Below, piece by piece: positions 50,604 to 60,528 of a stretch of 64,000 bases of DNA (positions within the stretch are counted from its first letter, which is position 1; each line of letters opens with the position of its first letter). The notes under the pieces are model-generated. The model searched no databases, was not told the origin of the DNA, and saw only the letters and a list, made by a program, of their open reading frames with translations. The stretch spans positions 1-64,000 of the forward strand of contig JAZPYE010000008.1 of the NCBI GenBank assembly GCA_045544035.1, read 5' to 3'. The stretch comes from SIG587 sp045544035. Its GTDB lineage: Bacteria > Bacillota > Clostridia > Oscillospirales > Acutalibacteraceae. Made by a program: the position numbers and the translations under genes.

Positions 50604-51880
50604 AAATAATAGTGGTTTCAATTGCGCCGTGGAATCGCGGTAATAATTTCGGTAAAACTTTTTGTGACATTTTTGAGGGTATGGAAAATGTTGAATTTTT
50701 AAACATCTATTGCGATAGCGGCTTGCCCGATAACAATGTTAACGCAAAATATTATCAAATAACGGTTAATGATATTATCGCAAATTTGCTACATAAAAAC
50801 AAAAAAGTTGGCAGAACGGTTGAAAATTTTTCCGCTGCCCACACCCTTTCGCAAAAGCAACAAGGTTTTTTGTATAAAATTAAAACCAAAAAATGGCGCA
50901 TTTTCTTTTGGGCAAGGCGTTTTATTTGGTGGATTGGCCGTTGGCGCACCCCCGAGCTTGAAAAAATCATTCGCGATTTTGATGCAGACCTGCTGTTTTT
51001 ACCCATTTTCAAAGAAAGTTATATGAACTCTGTTCAGCAGTACGTTCAAAAAGTAAGCGGTAAAAAATCAGTTGCTTATTACGGTGACGATAATTACACC
51101 TTAAGGCTATTTTCACTTAATCCTTTCTTTTGGTTTGACCGACTTACACAACGCGGCAGTGTGAAGAAAACCATCGATAAATGTGAATATATGTATGTTG
51201 TGTCCGACATTGAAAAACGCGAGTGTGAGCGTGATTTTAAAAAAGATTGTTATATTTGTACTAAAGGCGCCGATTTTTCAGCCCCCCCACCCTTAAAAGC
51301 AGAATATCCTAAGGCTAAAAAGCTTGTTTACACAGGTAATTTAGGTATTCATCGCTGGGAAGAGCTTTGGCACATAGGACAGGCGTTAGATAAAATTAAT
51401 GAAGGGCATAAATTAATAATATATTCCGCTACAGAACTGAGCGACAGTATAAAAGAAAAGTTTAATAGTACTAAAAGCATCGAATTTATGGGCAGGATAT
51501 CTGCCGATAAAATACCTGAAATTCAGTCAGATGCCGATGTGTTAGTGCATGTTGAATCCTTTAGATTCAAAGAAAGATTACTAGTCCATCAATCCTTTTC
51601 AACAAAAATCGTTGACCATTTTGTTATGGCGCGTGCCACCTTTGCTGTAGGTGCTACAGATGTTGCATCAATTGATTATCTACTTAATCGAGATGCTGCA
51701 GTTGTTGCCGCTTCGCGCGATGAGATTGAACCGAAACTGCGTATGCTTCTAAGTAGCGATGAAAAACTTAATGAATATGCCCTAAAGGGATTTAATTGCG
51801 GAAAAGAAAATCACGATATAAATTACATTCAAAAAATGCTCAGAGAACATTTTGAAAAATATTTGGGGGTAAACTCTTGA
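50600..51880 (+). CDS. Glycosyltransferase, GT-B fold (divergent GT4-like)
   Basis: 426 residues. The C-terminal domain shows GT4-like features: KKLVYTGNLGIHRWEELW, FMGRISADKIPEIQSDADVLVHVES, and a final LLSSDEKLNEYAL segment. The N-terminal half is less typical. Starts four bases before the end of the preceding gene and overlaps the next by four (TTGA), so translation is coupled. Confidence 0.75.
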   Translation: MKIIVVSIAPWNRGNNFGKTFCDIFEGMENVEFLNIYCDSGLPDNNVNAKYYQITVNDIIANLLHKNKKVGRTVENFSAAHTLSQKQQGFLYKIKTKKWRIFFWARRFIWWIGRWRTPELEKIIRDFDADLLFLPIFKESYMNSVQQYVQKVSGKKSVAYYGDDNYTLRLFSLNPFFWFDRLTQRGSVKKTIDKCEYMYVVSDIEKRECERDFKKDCYICTKGADFSAPPPLKAEYPKAKKLVYTGNLGIHRWEELWHIGQALDKINEGHKLIIYSATELSDSIKEKFNSTKSIEFMGRISADKIPEIQSDADVLVHVESFRFKERLLVHQSFSTKIVDHFVMARATFAVGATDVASIDYLLNRDAAVVAASRDEIEPKLRMLLSSDEKLNEYALKGFNCGKENHDINYIQKMLREHFEKYLGVNS

Positions 51881-53109
51881 GAGTTTTATTGATAAACGGT
51901 ATATACGGCAGTAGAAGCAGCGGGAAATCCCTTGCCGAAATAAAGCAGGCTCTTGAAAAAGACGGCAACACGGTTTTCGTTGCTACGCCAAACTATATTA
52001 AAGGTGAAGAATTTTACCAAATCGGCAACAAATATGACCACAAGTTACACGCTTTTTTGTCGAGATTTTTAGGTTTGCAGGCGTATTTTTCCCATATCGC
52101 TACATATAGGCTCCTAAAACACATTGAAAAAATCAAACCCCATATTATTCATATTCAGGTAATACACGGCAACTTTATCAATTTTGGTATGTTAATGAAA
52201 TATATTTCCAAGAAAAATATACCAGCCGTGTTTGTGTTGGATGATTGCTGGTACTTTACAGGTAAGTGCTGCCACTATACTGCCGACAAGTGTTACAAGT
52301 GGAAAACGGGATGCCATAACTGTGTCAGAATAAAAGCCGATAATAAGAGTTGGTTTTTCGATTTTTCGAAAAAAATGTATTCTGATAAAAAAAGATATTT
52401 CGGTAATCTGAAAAACTATGCCGTTGTGTCGGTGTCTGATTGGTTAAAAAATGAAGCAAAGCAGTCGTACCTTAAATCGGCGAATGTTTTAACCCGCATT
52501 TACAATTCCATTGATACCGAAATATTTAAGCCAAGCGATAATGCTTTAAAACTTAAACAAGAAATGAATTTAACTGACTATAACATTGTTTTAGGTGTTG
52601 CAACCGCTTGGAAAGATACAGGTAAGCTTAGCAAGGGTATCAATTTATTTTTAGAACTCAGCAGCATTTTACCGAAGGATTATAAAATCATTTTAATTGG
52701 TAAAATGGACCCCGAAATTAAATTGCCCGACAATATAATTTCTATAGACTTTGTTGACGGTCAAGAAACACTGGCGCAGTATTATTCTATGGCAGATGTT
52801 TTTGTTCAAATGTCAAGTGAAGAAACCTTTGGCAAGGTTACGGCCGAGGCCCTTTGTTGCGGTACACCTGTAATTGTTTTTAATTCCACCGCTAACCCCG
52901 AACTTGTAGGTGAAGGCTGCGGTTATGTTGTTGAAAACAAAAATGTCCGTCAGGTTTATGATAAAATTACCGAAATTATCAAAAGAGGCAAATCATCTTA
53001 TTCTGTTAATTGTCGGGAATTTGCCACCCAAAACTTTAAATCTACAAATAACGTAAATTTATATATCGATTTATATAAAAAGCTTATTAATCACAGCGAG
53101 GAACTATAA
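51877..53109 (+). CDS. Glycosyltransferase family 4 (GT-B)
   Basis: 410 residues. The N-terminal half contains INGIYGSRSSGKSL and KPHIIHIQVIHGNFINF plus a Cys-rich segment (CWYFTGKCCHYTADKC...GCHNC) seen in several capsule GT4 enzymes. The C-terminal half contains KDTGKLSKGINLFLEL, IGKMDPE and MSSEETFGKVTAEALCCGTPVI. TTG at 51877 overlaps the preceding stop (TTGA) after GGGGGT. Confidence 0.88.
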   Translation: MRVLLINGIYGSRSSGKSLAEIKQALEKDGNTVFVATPNYIKGEEFYQIGNKYDHKLHAFLSRFLGLQAYFSHIATYRLLKHIEKIKPHIIHIQVIHGNFINFGMLMKYISKKNIPAVFVLDDCWYFTGKCCHYTADKCYKWKTGCHNCVRIKADNKSWFFDFSKKMYSDKKRYFGNLKNYAVVSVSDWLKNEAKQSYLKSANVLTRIYNSIDTEIFKPSDNALKLKQEMNLTDYNIVLGVATAWKDTGKLSKGINLFLELSSILPKDYKIILIGKMDPEIKLPDNIISIDFVDGQETLAQYYSMADVFVQMSSEETFGKVTAEALCCGTPVIVFNSTANPELVGEGCGYVVENKNVRQVYDKITEIIKRGKSSYSVNCREFATQNFKSTNNVNLYIDLYKKLINHSEEL

Positions 53110-54170
53110 TGCCTATTATTTTAGCATACATTGCATTATGCTTTGTGTTATCTTTTGTTGCAAAGCAATATCCAAAAACAAAAGGTTTTGTCATATTCAT
53201 TATATTTTTACTTGGCGTTATTATAAGCGGATATCGCCGATATGATTTTACCGAAGATAACTTAGCATATATCAATTATTTTGCCTATCATTCGAAAAAA
53301 ACCCTTGCGGAGTCTTGGCGTAGAGTTTTGACAGATGAAGGCAAAGACCCATTTTATTATTTTTTAGGTAACGTCTTTAGTAAATTGGGCTTTTCCTATC
53401 GCGGTTGGTTCGTTTTTATTGCAACCGTATATATGGGCGGATTTTGTTATGTAACATATAAATACAGCAAAGATTATTTTATCAGTATGCTGATTTTAAT
53501 AACACAGTCTTACTTTTACTTTTCTATGACAGGACTGCGCCAAACCTTGGCAATGGGTATCTGCTTTTTTGCATACGATTTTGCGGTAAGAAAAAAACCA
53601 ATACATTTTGCTTTGGCGGTATTTTTAGCTTCCCTATTCCATTCATCAGCGTTAATATTTGCAGTTTTTTATTTCGTTAAAAATTTAAAAATTAACTTTA
53701 AATATTGGTTTGCCGCCCTTGCGGCGCTAGCTGTATCTTACTTGTTCCCCTCTTTTATAAACAGAGCGGTTGAACAACTCGCCTGGAATGAAGATTTGGC
53801 CCAATACGCCGATAAGACAACAGGACTTTCTATTCTAGGCTTTATTGTTCAGTTTTGTATATTACTGTTTTGTTATATGTTCACCCGTTTTGATGCTAAA
53901 AACGATGATTATAGAAAACCGTGGTTCGCGGCTATGGTAATTGGTCTTGTTATACAGGCATTTGTTGTTAATATCGACAACATTTTCAGAATGGCCATGT
54001 ATTTCAGTGTTTACGGCGCGCTGGCAGTACCCGATGCTATCCAGTCGCAGGGAAAAATCCAAAACCGCCGCATAGCATTTTGGATTATAACAGCGCTGTT
54101 AATGCTATATTTCGTACGGTCATCAGCAAACTTTAACAATTTGGAACTTCAGTTTGGAGTATGGTTATGA
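53109..54170 (+). CDS. EpsG-family membrane protein (Wzy-like polymerase)
   Basis: 353 residues with about ten membrane helices. GYRRYDFTEDNLAYINYF and MTGLRQTLAMGICFFAYDFAVRKK and LFHSSALIFAVFY are the conserved EpsG blocks. Within a Wzx/Wzy cluster the likely role is polymerisation of repeating units on the outer face of the membrane. One-base overlaps with neighbours indicate tight operon structure. Confidence 0.85.
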   Translation: MPIILAYIALCFVLSFVAKQYPKTKGFVIFIIFLLGVIISGYRRYDFTEDNLAYINYFAYHSKKTLAESWRRVLTDEGKDPFYYFLGNVFSKLGFSYRGWFVFIATVYMGGFCYVTYKYSKDYFISMLILITQSYFYFSMTGLRQTLAMGICFFAYDFAVRKKPIHFALAVFLASLFHSSALIFAVFYFVKNLKINFKYWFAALAALAVSYLFPSFINRAVEQLAWNEDLAQYADKTTGLSILGFIVQFCILLFCYMFTRFDAKNDDYRKPWFAAMVIGLVIQAFVVNIDNIFRMAMYFSVYGALAVPDAIQSQGKIQNRRIAFWIITALLMLYFVRSSANFNNLELQFGVWL

Positions 54171-55168
54171 TAAAATTAAGTATAATACTACCGGTGTATA
54201 ATGTAGAAAAATTTTTACCTGCTTGCTTAGATTCTATATATAATCAGGATATTGCAGAAGATGAATTTGAGATTATTGCGGTGATTGATGGTTCGCCCGA
54301 TAATTCAAAATCCGTTTTGTTTGATTATTCCAAGGCGCATAAAAACATCAAGGTTATTGAACAAGAAAACTGCGGCGTTTCGGTTGCCAGAAACAACGGT
54401 TTAAAGCATGCTACAGGTAAATATATATGGTTTATAGACCCTGATGATTTAATTGTTAAAAATTGCTTTAAAAAGATTTATGAAAGCTTGGAAGAATATA
54501 ACGCCGATGTGTTTGAACTGCATTATGACACCTGTGAAGAAGATTACATATATGAAAGCAAACAAACAACTTTTAATATTGACGGCAAGAATAAAGAGGG
54601 TGCAACTGCATCGGGATGTTTGCTGGTATGCCGAAGAGAATATTTAACTCAAAATAATATTCTTTTTAATGAAAAATTAAGGTATGGCGAAGATTATTTG
54701 TGGGTGCTCCAGGTTAAATACCGCAAGCACACAAATGTTTTTACCGGCAGTAAACTTTACATTTACCGCCAAAGAAAAGGCTCGGCAATGCATCAGAAAA
54801 GTCGTGAAAAAAGCAAAAAACATTTTGAAGATATGTTGCTGCTTCACGAAATATATCTAGAGGAACAAAAGCGCTGTATTAAAGAGCAACTGTCTGACAG
54901 AATTATAAAGGAACTTGAATATCGCTGTTTACTGTGCATAGAAGCGGCCCTGTGGCACTACCTAAAAGTTGCGGGCAGTGTAAATGATGCAAGGCAGCTT
55001 TTGAAAACACTCCAGCAAAAAGGGTTATATCCTTACAAATTTTCTACCTGGAATTTATTTGGTAAAAATGCAACAAATAGTTTAAAGTATAGGTTAATAA
55101 CCTTCTTGTTCCCCATTAAGGCCTATTACCTGTTTTTGTGCAAAATATTTGTTTCAAGATTAAAATAA
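54167..55168 (+). CDS. Glycosyltransferase family 2 (GT-A)
   Basis: 333 residues. The core is LSIILPVYNVEKFLPACLDSI, IAVIDGSPDNSK, GVSVARNNGLKHA and the DxD-like FIDPDDLI. The C-terminal region ends with a hydrophobic, basic segment. ATG at 54167 is preferred over ATG at 54161 because TTGGAG is then at the right spacing. Confidence 0.9.
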   Translation: MIKLSIILPVYNVEKFLPACLDSIYNQDIAEDEFEIIAVIDGSPDNSKSVLFDYSKAHKNIKVIEQENCGVSVARNNGLKHATGKYIWFIDPDDLIVKNCFKKIYESLEEYNADVFELHYDTCEEDYIYESKQTTFNIDGKNKEGATASGCLLVCRREYLTQNNILFNEKLRYGEDYLWVLQVKYRKHTNVFTGSKLYIYRQRKGSAMHQKSREKSKKHFEDMLLLHEIYLEEQKRCIKEQLSDRIIKELEYRCLLCIEAALWHYLKVAGSVNDARQLLKTLQQKGLYPYKFSTWNLFGKNATNSLKYRLITFLFPIKAYYLFLCKIFVSRLK

Positions 55169-55186
55169 AAACAAGCGTGAGTATTT

Positions 55187-55915
55187 ATGAAAGATATTAA
55201 ATTTAGTATAATTGTCGTTTCTTTGAATGAGGAAGAAAGAATTAAAAAAACAATACAGTCAATATTATCGCAAACCTATGAAAACATTGAGATAATAGTA
55301 AAAGATGGCCTTTCTACCGATGATACAGTTAAAAACATACCGAATGATGACAGAATTAAAATATTCACAGAGAAGGACACTTCGGTTTATGCTGGTATGA
55401 ATCAAGCGTTGAAGCACATAACGGGTGATTATGTGATGTGGCTCAATTGTGGTGATTTACTGTATGACAATATGGTTTTAAAAAATGTTGCAGAATTTTT
55501 TAACAAGAACGACATAAACCTTAACAGTGTTATATACGGAGATTACTCTAAAGATGGTAAAATACATAAACAGTCCTCCAAAATTGATAAACGATATCTT
55601 TTGGAGTCAGGACTTTGTCATCAAAGCATTTTTATGGGTAGTAATGCTGTTAAAAACTTTGAAAAATTTGATACATCGCTTAAAATATGTGCCGATTACG
55701 ATTCAATGGTAAAAGCATTTGTAAACGGTGCAAAGTATTACTATATTGATATACCCGTATGCGTTTATGCCGGCGGAGGTATTTCTGAAACGGGCAATGC
55801 CATAAGCCAGGTGAAAGCGGAAGGAAAAATAATCAGAAAAAAGTATTTCTCTTTTGCTTACAATATTCTTTACTATTTAATCAGAATAAAGAAACGAATT
55901 TTAAAATTATTTTAG
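55187..55915 (+). CDS. Glycosyltransferase family 2 (WcaA-like short type)
   Basis: 242 residues with FSIIVVSLNEEERIKKTIQSI, KDGLSTDDTV, TSVYAGMNQALKHITGDYVMWLNCGD and GLCHQSIFMG, a pattern common in short GT2 enzymes for colanic acid or capsule. Ends in a C-terminal hydrophobic helix and basic tail. Confidence 0.88.
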   Translation: MKDIKFSIIVVSLNEEERIKKTIQSILSQTYENIEIIVKDGLSTDDTVKNIPNDDRIKIFTEKDTSVYAGMNQALKHITGDYVMWLNCGDLLYDNMVLKNVAEFFNKNDINLNSVIYGDYSKDGKIHKQSSKIDKRYLLESGLCHQSIFMGSNAVKNFEKFDTSLKICADYDSMVKAFVNGAKYYYIDIPVCVYAGGGISETGNAISQVKAEGKIIRKKYFSFAYNILYYLIRIKKRILKLF

Positions 55916-55927
55916 GGGGAACGTTTA

Positions 55928-56968
55928 ATGTCTTTATTTAAGGATAAAACACTTATGATTACAGGTGGTACCGGTTCGTTTGGCAATGCGGTTTTAAATC
56001 GTTTTTTAAAAACCGATATTGGTGAAATCAGAATTTTTTCGCGTGATGAAAAAAAGCAGGATGATATGCGCCACGAATTCCAGGCAAAAATGCCTGAGGT
56101 GGCTGACAAAATAAGTTTTTATCTCGGCGATGTCCGTGACATTCAGTCGGTTAAAAATGCTATACATGGGGTTGATTATATTTTTCACGCAGCTGCACTC
56201 AAGCAGGTGCCTTCTTGTGAATTTTTTCCTGTTGAGGCTGTTAAAACTAATGTGTTAGGTACCGAAAACGTGCTTACCGCAGCCATTGATGAGGGAGTAA
56301 AAAAGGTAATATGCCTTTCTACCGACAAGGCCGCCTACCCAGTTAATGCAATGGGTACGTCAAAGGCAATGATGGAAAAGGTAATCGTTGCAAAAAGCCG
56401 AACAACTAAAAGCACTGAAATTTGTTGCACCCGCTACGGCAACGTTATGTGCTCTCGCGGCAGTGTAATTCCCCTTTGGATAGACCAAATTAAAAACGGT
56501 AATTCAATTACAATTACAGAGCCTTCAATGACAAGGTTTATTATGTCCCTTGAAGAGGCTGTGGATTTGGTGTTGTTTGCTTTTGAAAAGGGCGAAAGCG
56601 GTGACATCCTTGTTCAAAAAGCTCCTGCTTGTACCATAGAAACATTGGCTCAGGCTGTGTGTGAGCTGTTTGGCAGTGATAGGGATAATATAAAGGTCAT
56701 CGGCATTCGCCACGGCGAAAAAATGTATGAAACATTGCTTACCAATGAGGAGTGTTCCAACGCCATTGACATGGGCGATTTTTATCGGGTTCCCTGTGAT
56801 AAACGCGGACTTAACTATGATAAGTATTTTGTAAAGGGTGACACAACCCGAAATTTGCTTAGTGAGTTTAACTCTAATAACACCGAACTTTTAGATGTTG
56901 ATGCGGTTAAGGAAAAGTTATTATCGCTTCAATATATTAAAGATAAACTTGCAGGGACGGAGGAATGA
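55928..56968 (+). CDS. capE: UDP-GlcNAc 4,6-dehydratase/5-epimerase (CapE/WbjB-type)
   Basis: SDR enzyme (346 residues) that converts UDP-GlcNAc to UDP-2-acetamido-2,6-dideoxy-beta-L-arabino-4-hexulose. The cofactor loop is MITGGTGSFGNAV, with RDEKKQDDMRHEF, ALKQVPSCEFFPVEAVKTNVLG, and the active-site block LSTDKAAYPVNAMGTSKAMME, in which Met replaces the usual Tyr, as in inverting CapE-type enzymes. First of three sugar-nucleotide genes (55928-58953). Confidence 0.9.
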   Translation: MSLFKDKTLMITGGTGSFGNAVLNRFLKTDIGEIRIFSRDEKKQDDMRHEFQAKMPEVADKISFYLGDVRDIQSVKNAIHGVDYIFHAAALKQVPSCEFFPVEAVKTNVLGTENVLTAAIDEGVKKVICLSTDKAAYPVNAMGTSKAMMEKVIVAKSRTTKSTEICCTRYGNVMCSRGSVIPLWIDQIKNGNSITITEPSMTRFIMSLEEAVDLVLFAFEKGESGDILVQKAPACTIETLAQAVCELFGSDRDNIKVIGIRHGEKMYETLLTNEECSNAIDMGDFYRVPCDKRGLNYDKYFVKGDTTRNLLSEFNSNNTELLDVDAVKEKLLSLQYIKDKLAGTEE

Positions 56969-57822
56969 TATTGAAAGTTTTAATAATGGGCAGTGCCAAT
57001 ATTATTGGTCAAGTTGTCGGTTTGTATTTCAGAGAAAACGGACACGATGTGACAGGATATGATTCTAAGCCTTGCAGATATTATGATTCAATACAGGAAA
57101 GCCTCTATGATTTAGACTGCATAAAAGAAACCATACAATCTGGTTGTTATGACGCAGTGTTAAACTTTACCGCTGTGGTTAATCAAAAAGCCGAAGAGGA
57201 TAAAGCAGAGGCTTCATATATCAACTGTTTTTTACCGCACTATCTTGAAAAAATAACACATGATACAAAAACGGTAATCGTTCATAGAAGTACAGACTGT
57301 ATTTTTTCCGGCAAAAAAGGTAGTTATAATATTGATGACACTCCTGATGGTGAAAGTTTTTATGCTAAAACAAAAGCAATCGGTGAACTGATAAATCAAA
57401 AGGATATTACCATAAGAGTATCCTTAATAGGCCCGGACCCTGATTCTAACGGGGACAGTCTATTCCCTTGGTTTTTGCGCCAAAACGGCGAAGTAAACGG
57501 ATTTACCGATGCAATATGGACAGGCGTTACAACCATTGAGTTTGCACGTGTTATCGAACAGCTTTTATTGCAAAAGGCACATGGTCTGTTTCAATGCGCA
57601 CCTGATACTTCAATTTCAAAATATGAACTTTTAACAGTCTTTGAAAAGTATTTTCCAAATAATAGAAAAGTCATACCCATTTCTAAAAACAGGGTAGATA
57701 AATCCTTAATACCGTTTATGGGCGATTATAAGGTGGAAATACCGGACTATGATACAATGGTTGCCGATATGTTATTGTGGGTGAAAAATCATAAAGATAT
57801 TTATAAAAATTTTGAGGTGTAA
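56965..57822 (+). CDS. RmlD-like sugar-nucleotide reductase
   Basis: 285 residues, SDR fold. Landmarks are LIMGSANIIGQVV (Asn at the middle Gly of the cofactor loop), FTAVVNQKAEEDKAEASYINC, RSTDCIFSGKKG, SFYAKTKAIGE (Tyr-x3-Lys) and WTGVTTIEF. It lacks the C-terminal cupin of CapF/WbjC, so simple 4-keto reduction of the CapE product (to UDP-L-RhaNAc) is more likely than FucNAc formation. Overlaps capE by four bases. Confidence 0.75.
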   Translation: MILKVLIMGSANIIGQVVGLYFRENGHDVTGYDSKPCRYYDSIQESLYDLDCIKETIQSGCYDAVLNFTAVVNQKAEEDKAEASYINCFLPHYLEKITHDTKTVIVHRSTDCIFSGKKGSYNIDDTPDGESFYAKTKAIGELINQKDITIRVSLIGPDPDSNGDSLFPWFLRQNGEVNGFTDAIWTGVTTIEFARVIEQLLLQKAHGLFQCAPDTSISKYELLTVFEKYFPNNRKVIPISKNRVDKSLIPFMGDYKVEIPDYDTMVADMLLWVKNHKDIYKNFEV

Positions 57823-57825
57823 AAA

Positions 57826-58953
57826 ATGAAAAAGTTAAAGTTAATGATTGTTATGGGAACAAGACCTGAAATTATTAAACTATCTGAAATTGCAAAAAAA
57901 TGTGATAAATATTTCGATTTGAAAATTGTTCATACAGGTCAGAACTATGACTATAATTTAAACAAGCTGTTTTTTGATGAACTTGAGGTAAGAGAACCCG
58001 ACTTTTATTTGGGCGTAGTTGGTGATAATTTAGGCCAGACTATGGGTAATGTTTTGGCAAAATCATATGAACTGTTTGAAAGAGAAAAGCCCGACGCAGT
58101 TTTGGTTTTAGGTGATACTAACTCTTGCCTTTGCGTTATTTCAGCAAAACGTTTAAAAATCCCGATTTTCCACCTTGAAGCAGGCAACCGCTGTAAAGAT
58201 GAGAATTTGCCCGAAGAGGTTATCCGCCGCATTGTTGACGTAACTAGCGATGTTAATTTGTGTTATTCGGAGCACGCCCGCCGTTATATTTTAGACTGCG
58301 GTGTAAGACCTGAAAATACATATGTTGTAGGTTCTACAATGGCAGAGGTTTTGGACGCTCATAAAGACCGTATTGATAACAGTGATGTTTTAAAGCGTTT
58401 AGGACTTGAGAAAGGTAAATATATCTTGTTGTCAGCTCACCGTGAAGAAAACATTGATATTGAATCAAACTTTTTTGCGCTTATGAACGCTGTAAATGCA
58501 ATGGCAGAAAATTATGATATGCCCATTCTTTATTCATGCCATCCCCGTTCTAAAAAATATATTGAAAAGCGTGGATTTGTGTTTGATAAGCGCGTTATCC
58601 AGCATGAGCCACTGGGCTTCTTTGATTATAATAATCTTCAAAAAAATGCTTTTTGCGTTGTTTCTGACAGTGGCACTATTCCTGAAGAGGGCTCTTATTT
58701 TAAATTCCCTGCAGTTTCTATCAGAACTTCCACAGAGCGCCCCGAAGCTATGGACAAGGGCGTGTTTACAATCGGTAGCATTACCTCTGAACAGGTATTG
58801 CAGGCGGTTGATTTGGCAGTTGCCATGAAAGAAAACGGCGATGACGGACTCACCGTACCGGCATATGCCGATACAAATGTATCTACAAAGGTTGTAAAGC
58901 TGATTCAAAGCTATGTTGGTATAATCAATAAAATGGTTTGGAGAAAGTTTTAG
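57826..58953 (+). CDS. UDP-HexNAc 2-epimerase (non-hydrolysing, WecB/CapG-type)
   Basis: 375-residue GT-B-like epimerase. Landmarks are MGTRPEIIKLSEI, LVLGDTNSCLCVI, FHLEAGNRC, LLSAHREENID, and SDSGTIPEEG. Length and position after the CapE-type and reductase genes fit CapG/WbjD-type epimerases that act on the 6-deoxy-L-sugar, rather than the general ManNAc-forming WecB; sequence alone does not decide. Confidence 0.9.
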   Translation: MKKLKLMIVMGTRPEIIKLSEIAKKCDKYFDLKIVHTGQNYDYNLNKLFFDELEVREPDFYLGVVGDNLGQTMGNVLAKSYELFEREKPDAVLVLGDTNSCLCVISAKRLKIPIFHLEAGNRCKDENLPEEVIRRIVDVTSDVNLCYSEHARRYILDCGVRPENTYVVGSTMAEVLDAHKDRIDNSDVLKRLGLEKGKYILLSAHREENIDIESNFFALMNAVNAMAENYDMPILYSCHPRSKKYIEKRGFVFDKRVIQHEPLGFFDYNNLQKNAFCVVSDSGTIPEEGSYFKFPAVSIRTSTERPEAMDKGVFTIGSITSEQVLQAVDLAVAMKENGDDGLTVPAYADTNVSTKVVKLIQSYVGIINKMVWRKF

Positions 58954-58982
58954 CAGCAATATTTAATAAACGAGGATATATA

Positions 58983-60527
58983 ATGAGTGAAACAAGTTCT
59001 GCTAAGAGACTAAGTATAAATATAATCGCGCAATTAATAGCATTTGCTGTCAATATTGGCATTGGCTTCTTTTTGACACCGTATATAATCAAAACTGTGG
59101 GCAGTACGGCTTACGGTTTTGTCGGTCTTGCAAACAACTTTGTAAGCTATGTTCAAATTTTAGTAACTGCATTAAACTCAATGGCAGGTCGATTTATTGC
59201 AATCAGTTTTTATAAAGAAGATTATGAAAATGTAAAAAAATATTACACATCGGTTTTCTTTGCTAACTTGTTCTTATCACTGGTAATATCAATCCCCTGC
59301 ACCCTGCTATTGATTTTTCTAAACAAGGTTGTAGATGTACCAAGCTCAATTCTTTTTGATGTTCGTGTATTGTGGACCTTTATTTTTGGCGCAATGATTG
59401 TTTCCATAATAGGAAGCATATTTTCAAATGCAGCCTATGTAAAAAACAGATTAGAGCTTGTTTCACTTAGAAATATAGAATCCCACCTTTTAAGGGCGGC
59501 TATTTTAATCGGAGCCTTTTCCCTACTTCTGCCAAAGGTATGGTATGTTGGACTTGCTACCTTTATAAGTGGTGTGTATGTTGTTTTTGTTAATATGTAT
59601 TACACAAAAAAACTTATGCCCATGGTAAAAATTCAGAAAAAATATTTTGATTTTTCAAAAATTAAAGAATTAGTGTCGGCGGGTGTTTGGAACAGTGTTG
59701 CCCAACTTGGCAATGTGTTATCAACCGGTCTTGACCTATTGATAACTAATTTATTTGTTGGTGCTGGACCAATGGGAATAGTAGCTGTTTCTAAAACCAT
59801 ACCTACCTATATTCAGTCGTTATTTGTTACTGTGTCAAGCGTTTTTGCGCCGCAACTAACCATAAGCTATGCTAAAGATGATAATGATGGAATGAAATCC
59901 CAACTGCTTTTTGCAACAAAATTAATGGCTTTATTTGCAAGTGTACCGGTGTCATTTGTTATTGTTTTCGGTAAATCCTTCTATCAACTTTGGACACCTA
60001 CTCAGGATGCAGGAACACTTGCAATGCTTACAATCATTACAGTTTTAGAATATCCTATCTCTTTGATTGTGTATCCGCTGGAAAACATATTTGCAACATT
60101 AAATAAGGTTAAAATCTTATCAATAATTACAATTATAACGGCACTGTGTTCTTGCGGCAGCGTTTTTGTTCTTTTGCAGCTGACAGATAACATTTATTTT
60201 AAAATGCTTATTGTTGTTGGAGTAAGCACCTTCTTTAACATTATAAAAAACGGTATTGTTGTGCCTATGTATTGTTCAAAACTCTTAAATATAGAATTCA
60301 CTTATTTTGGCAAGGTTATTTTAAAGAGCATTATTTCCACGGCGATAATCACACTCATTGTGTATGCTATAAGCCTGCTCGTTACCGTTGACAGCTGGAT
60401 GAAACTAATTTTGGCAGTTTTAGCTGTAGCAATTTTAGGTTTATCTCTTAATTATATTTTCATATTAAGCAAGGATGAAAAAAAGGCATTTTTTAAGATG
60501 ATATCAAAAAAAATACGTAGGAGTTAA
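58983..60527 (+). CDS. Oligosaccharide flippase (Wzx, MOP superfamily)
   Basis: 514 residues with about 14 predicted membrane helices, of the MATE/MOP fold. The pattern FLTPYIIKTVGSTAYGFVGLANNFVSY near residue 30 is typical of PST-family exporters. Predicted to flip lipid-linked repeating units across the membrane. ATG at 58983 follows CGAGGAT; a longer frame overlaps the epimerase. Confidence 0.92.
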   Translation: MSETSSAKRLSINIIAQLIAFAVNIGIGFFLTPYIIKTVGSTAYGFVGLANNFVSYVQILVTALNSMAGRFIAISFYKEDYENVKKYYTSVFFANLFLSLVISIPCTLLLIFLNKVVDVPSSILFDVRVLWTFIFGAMIVSIIGSIFSNAAYVKNRLELVSLRNIESHLLRAAILIGAFSLLLPKVWYVGLATFISGVYVVFVNMYYTKKLMPMVKIQKKYFDFSKIKELVSAGVWNSVAQLGNVLSTGLDLLITNLFVGAGPMGIVAVSKTIPTYIQSLFVTVSSVFAPQLTISYAKDDNDGMKSQLLFATKLMALFASVPVSFVIVFGKSFYQLWTPTQDAGTLAMLTIITVLEYPISLIVYPLENIFATLNKVKILSIITIITALCSCGSVFVLLQLTDNIYFKMLIVVGVSTFFNIIKNGIVVPMYCSKLLNIEFTYFGKVILKSIISTAIITLIVYAISLLVTVDSWMKLILAVLAVAILGLSLNYIFILSKDEKKAFFKMISKKIRRS

Positions 60528-60528
60528 T

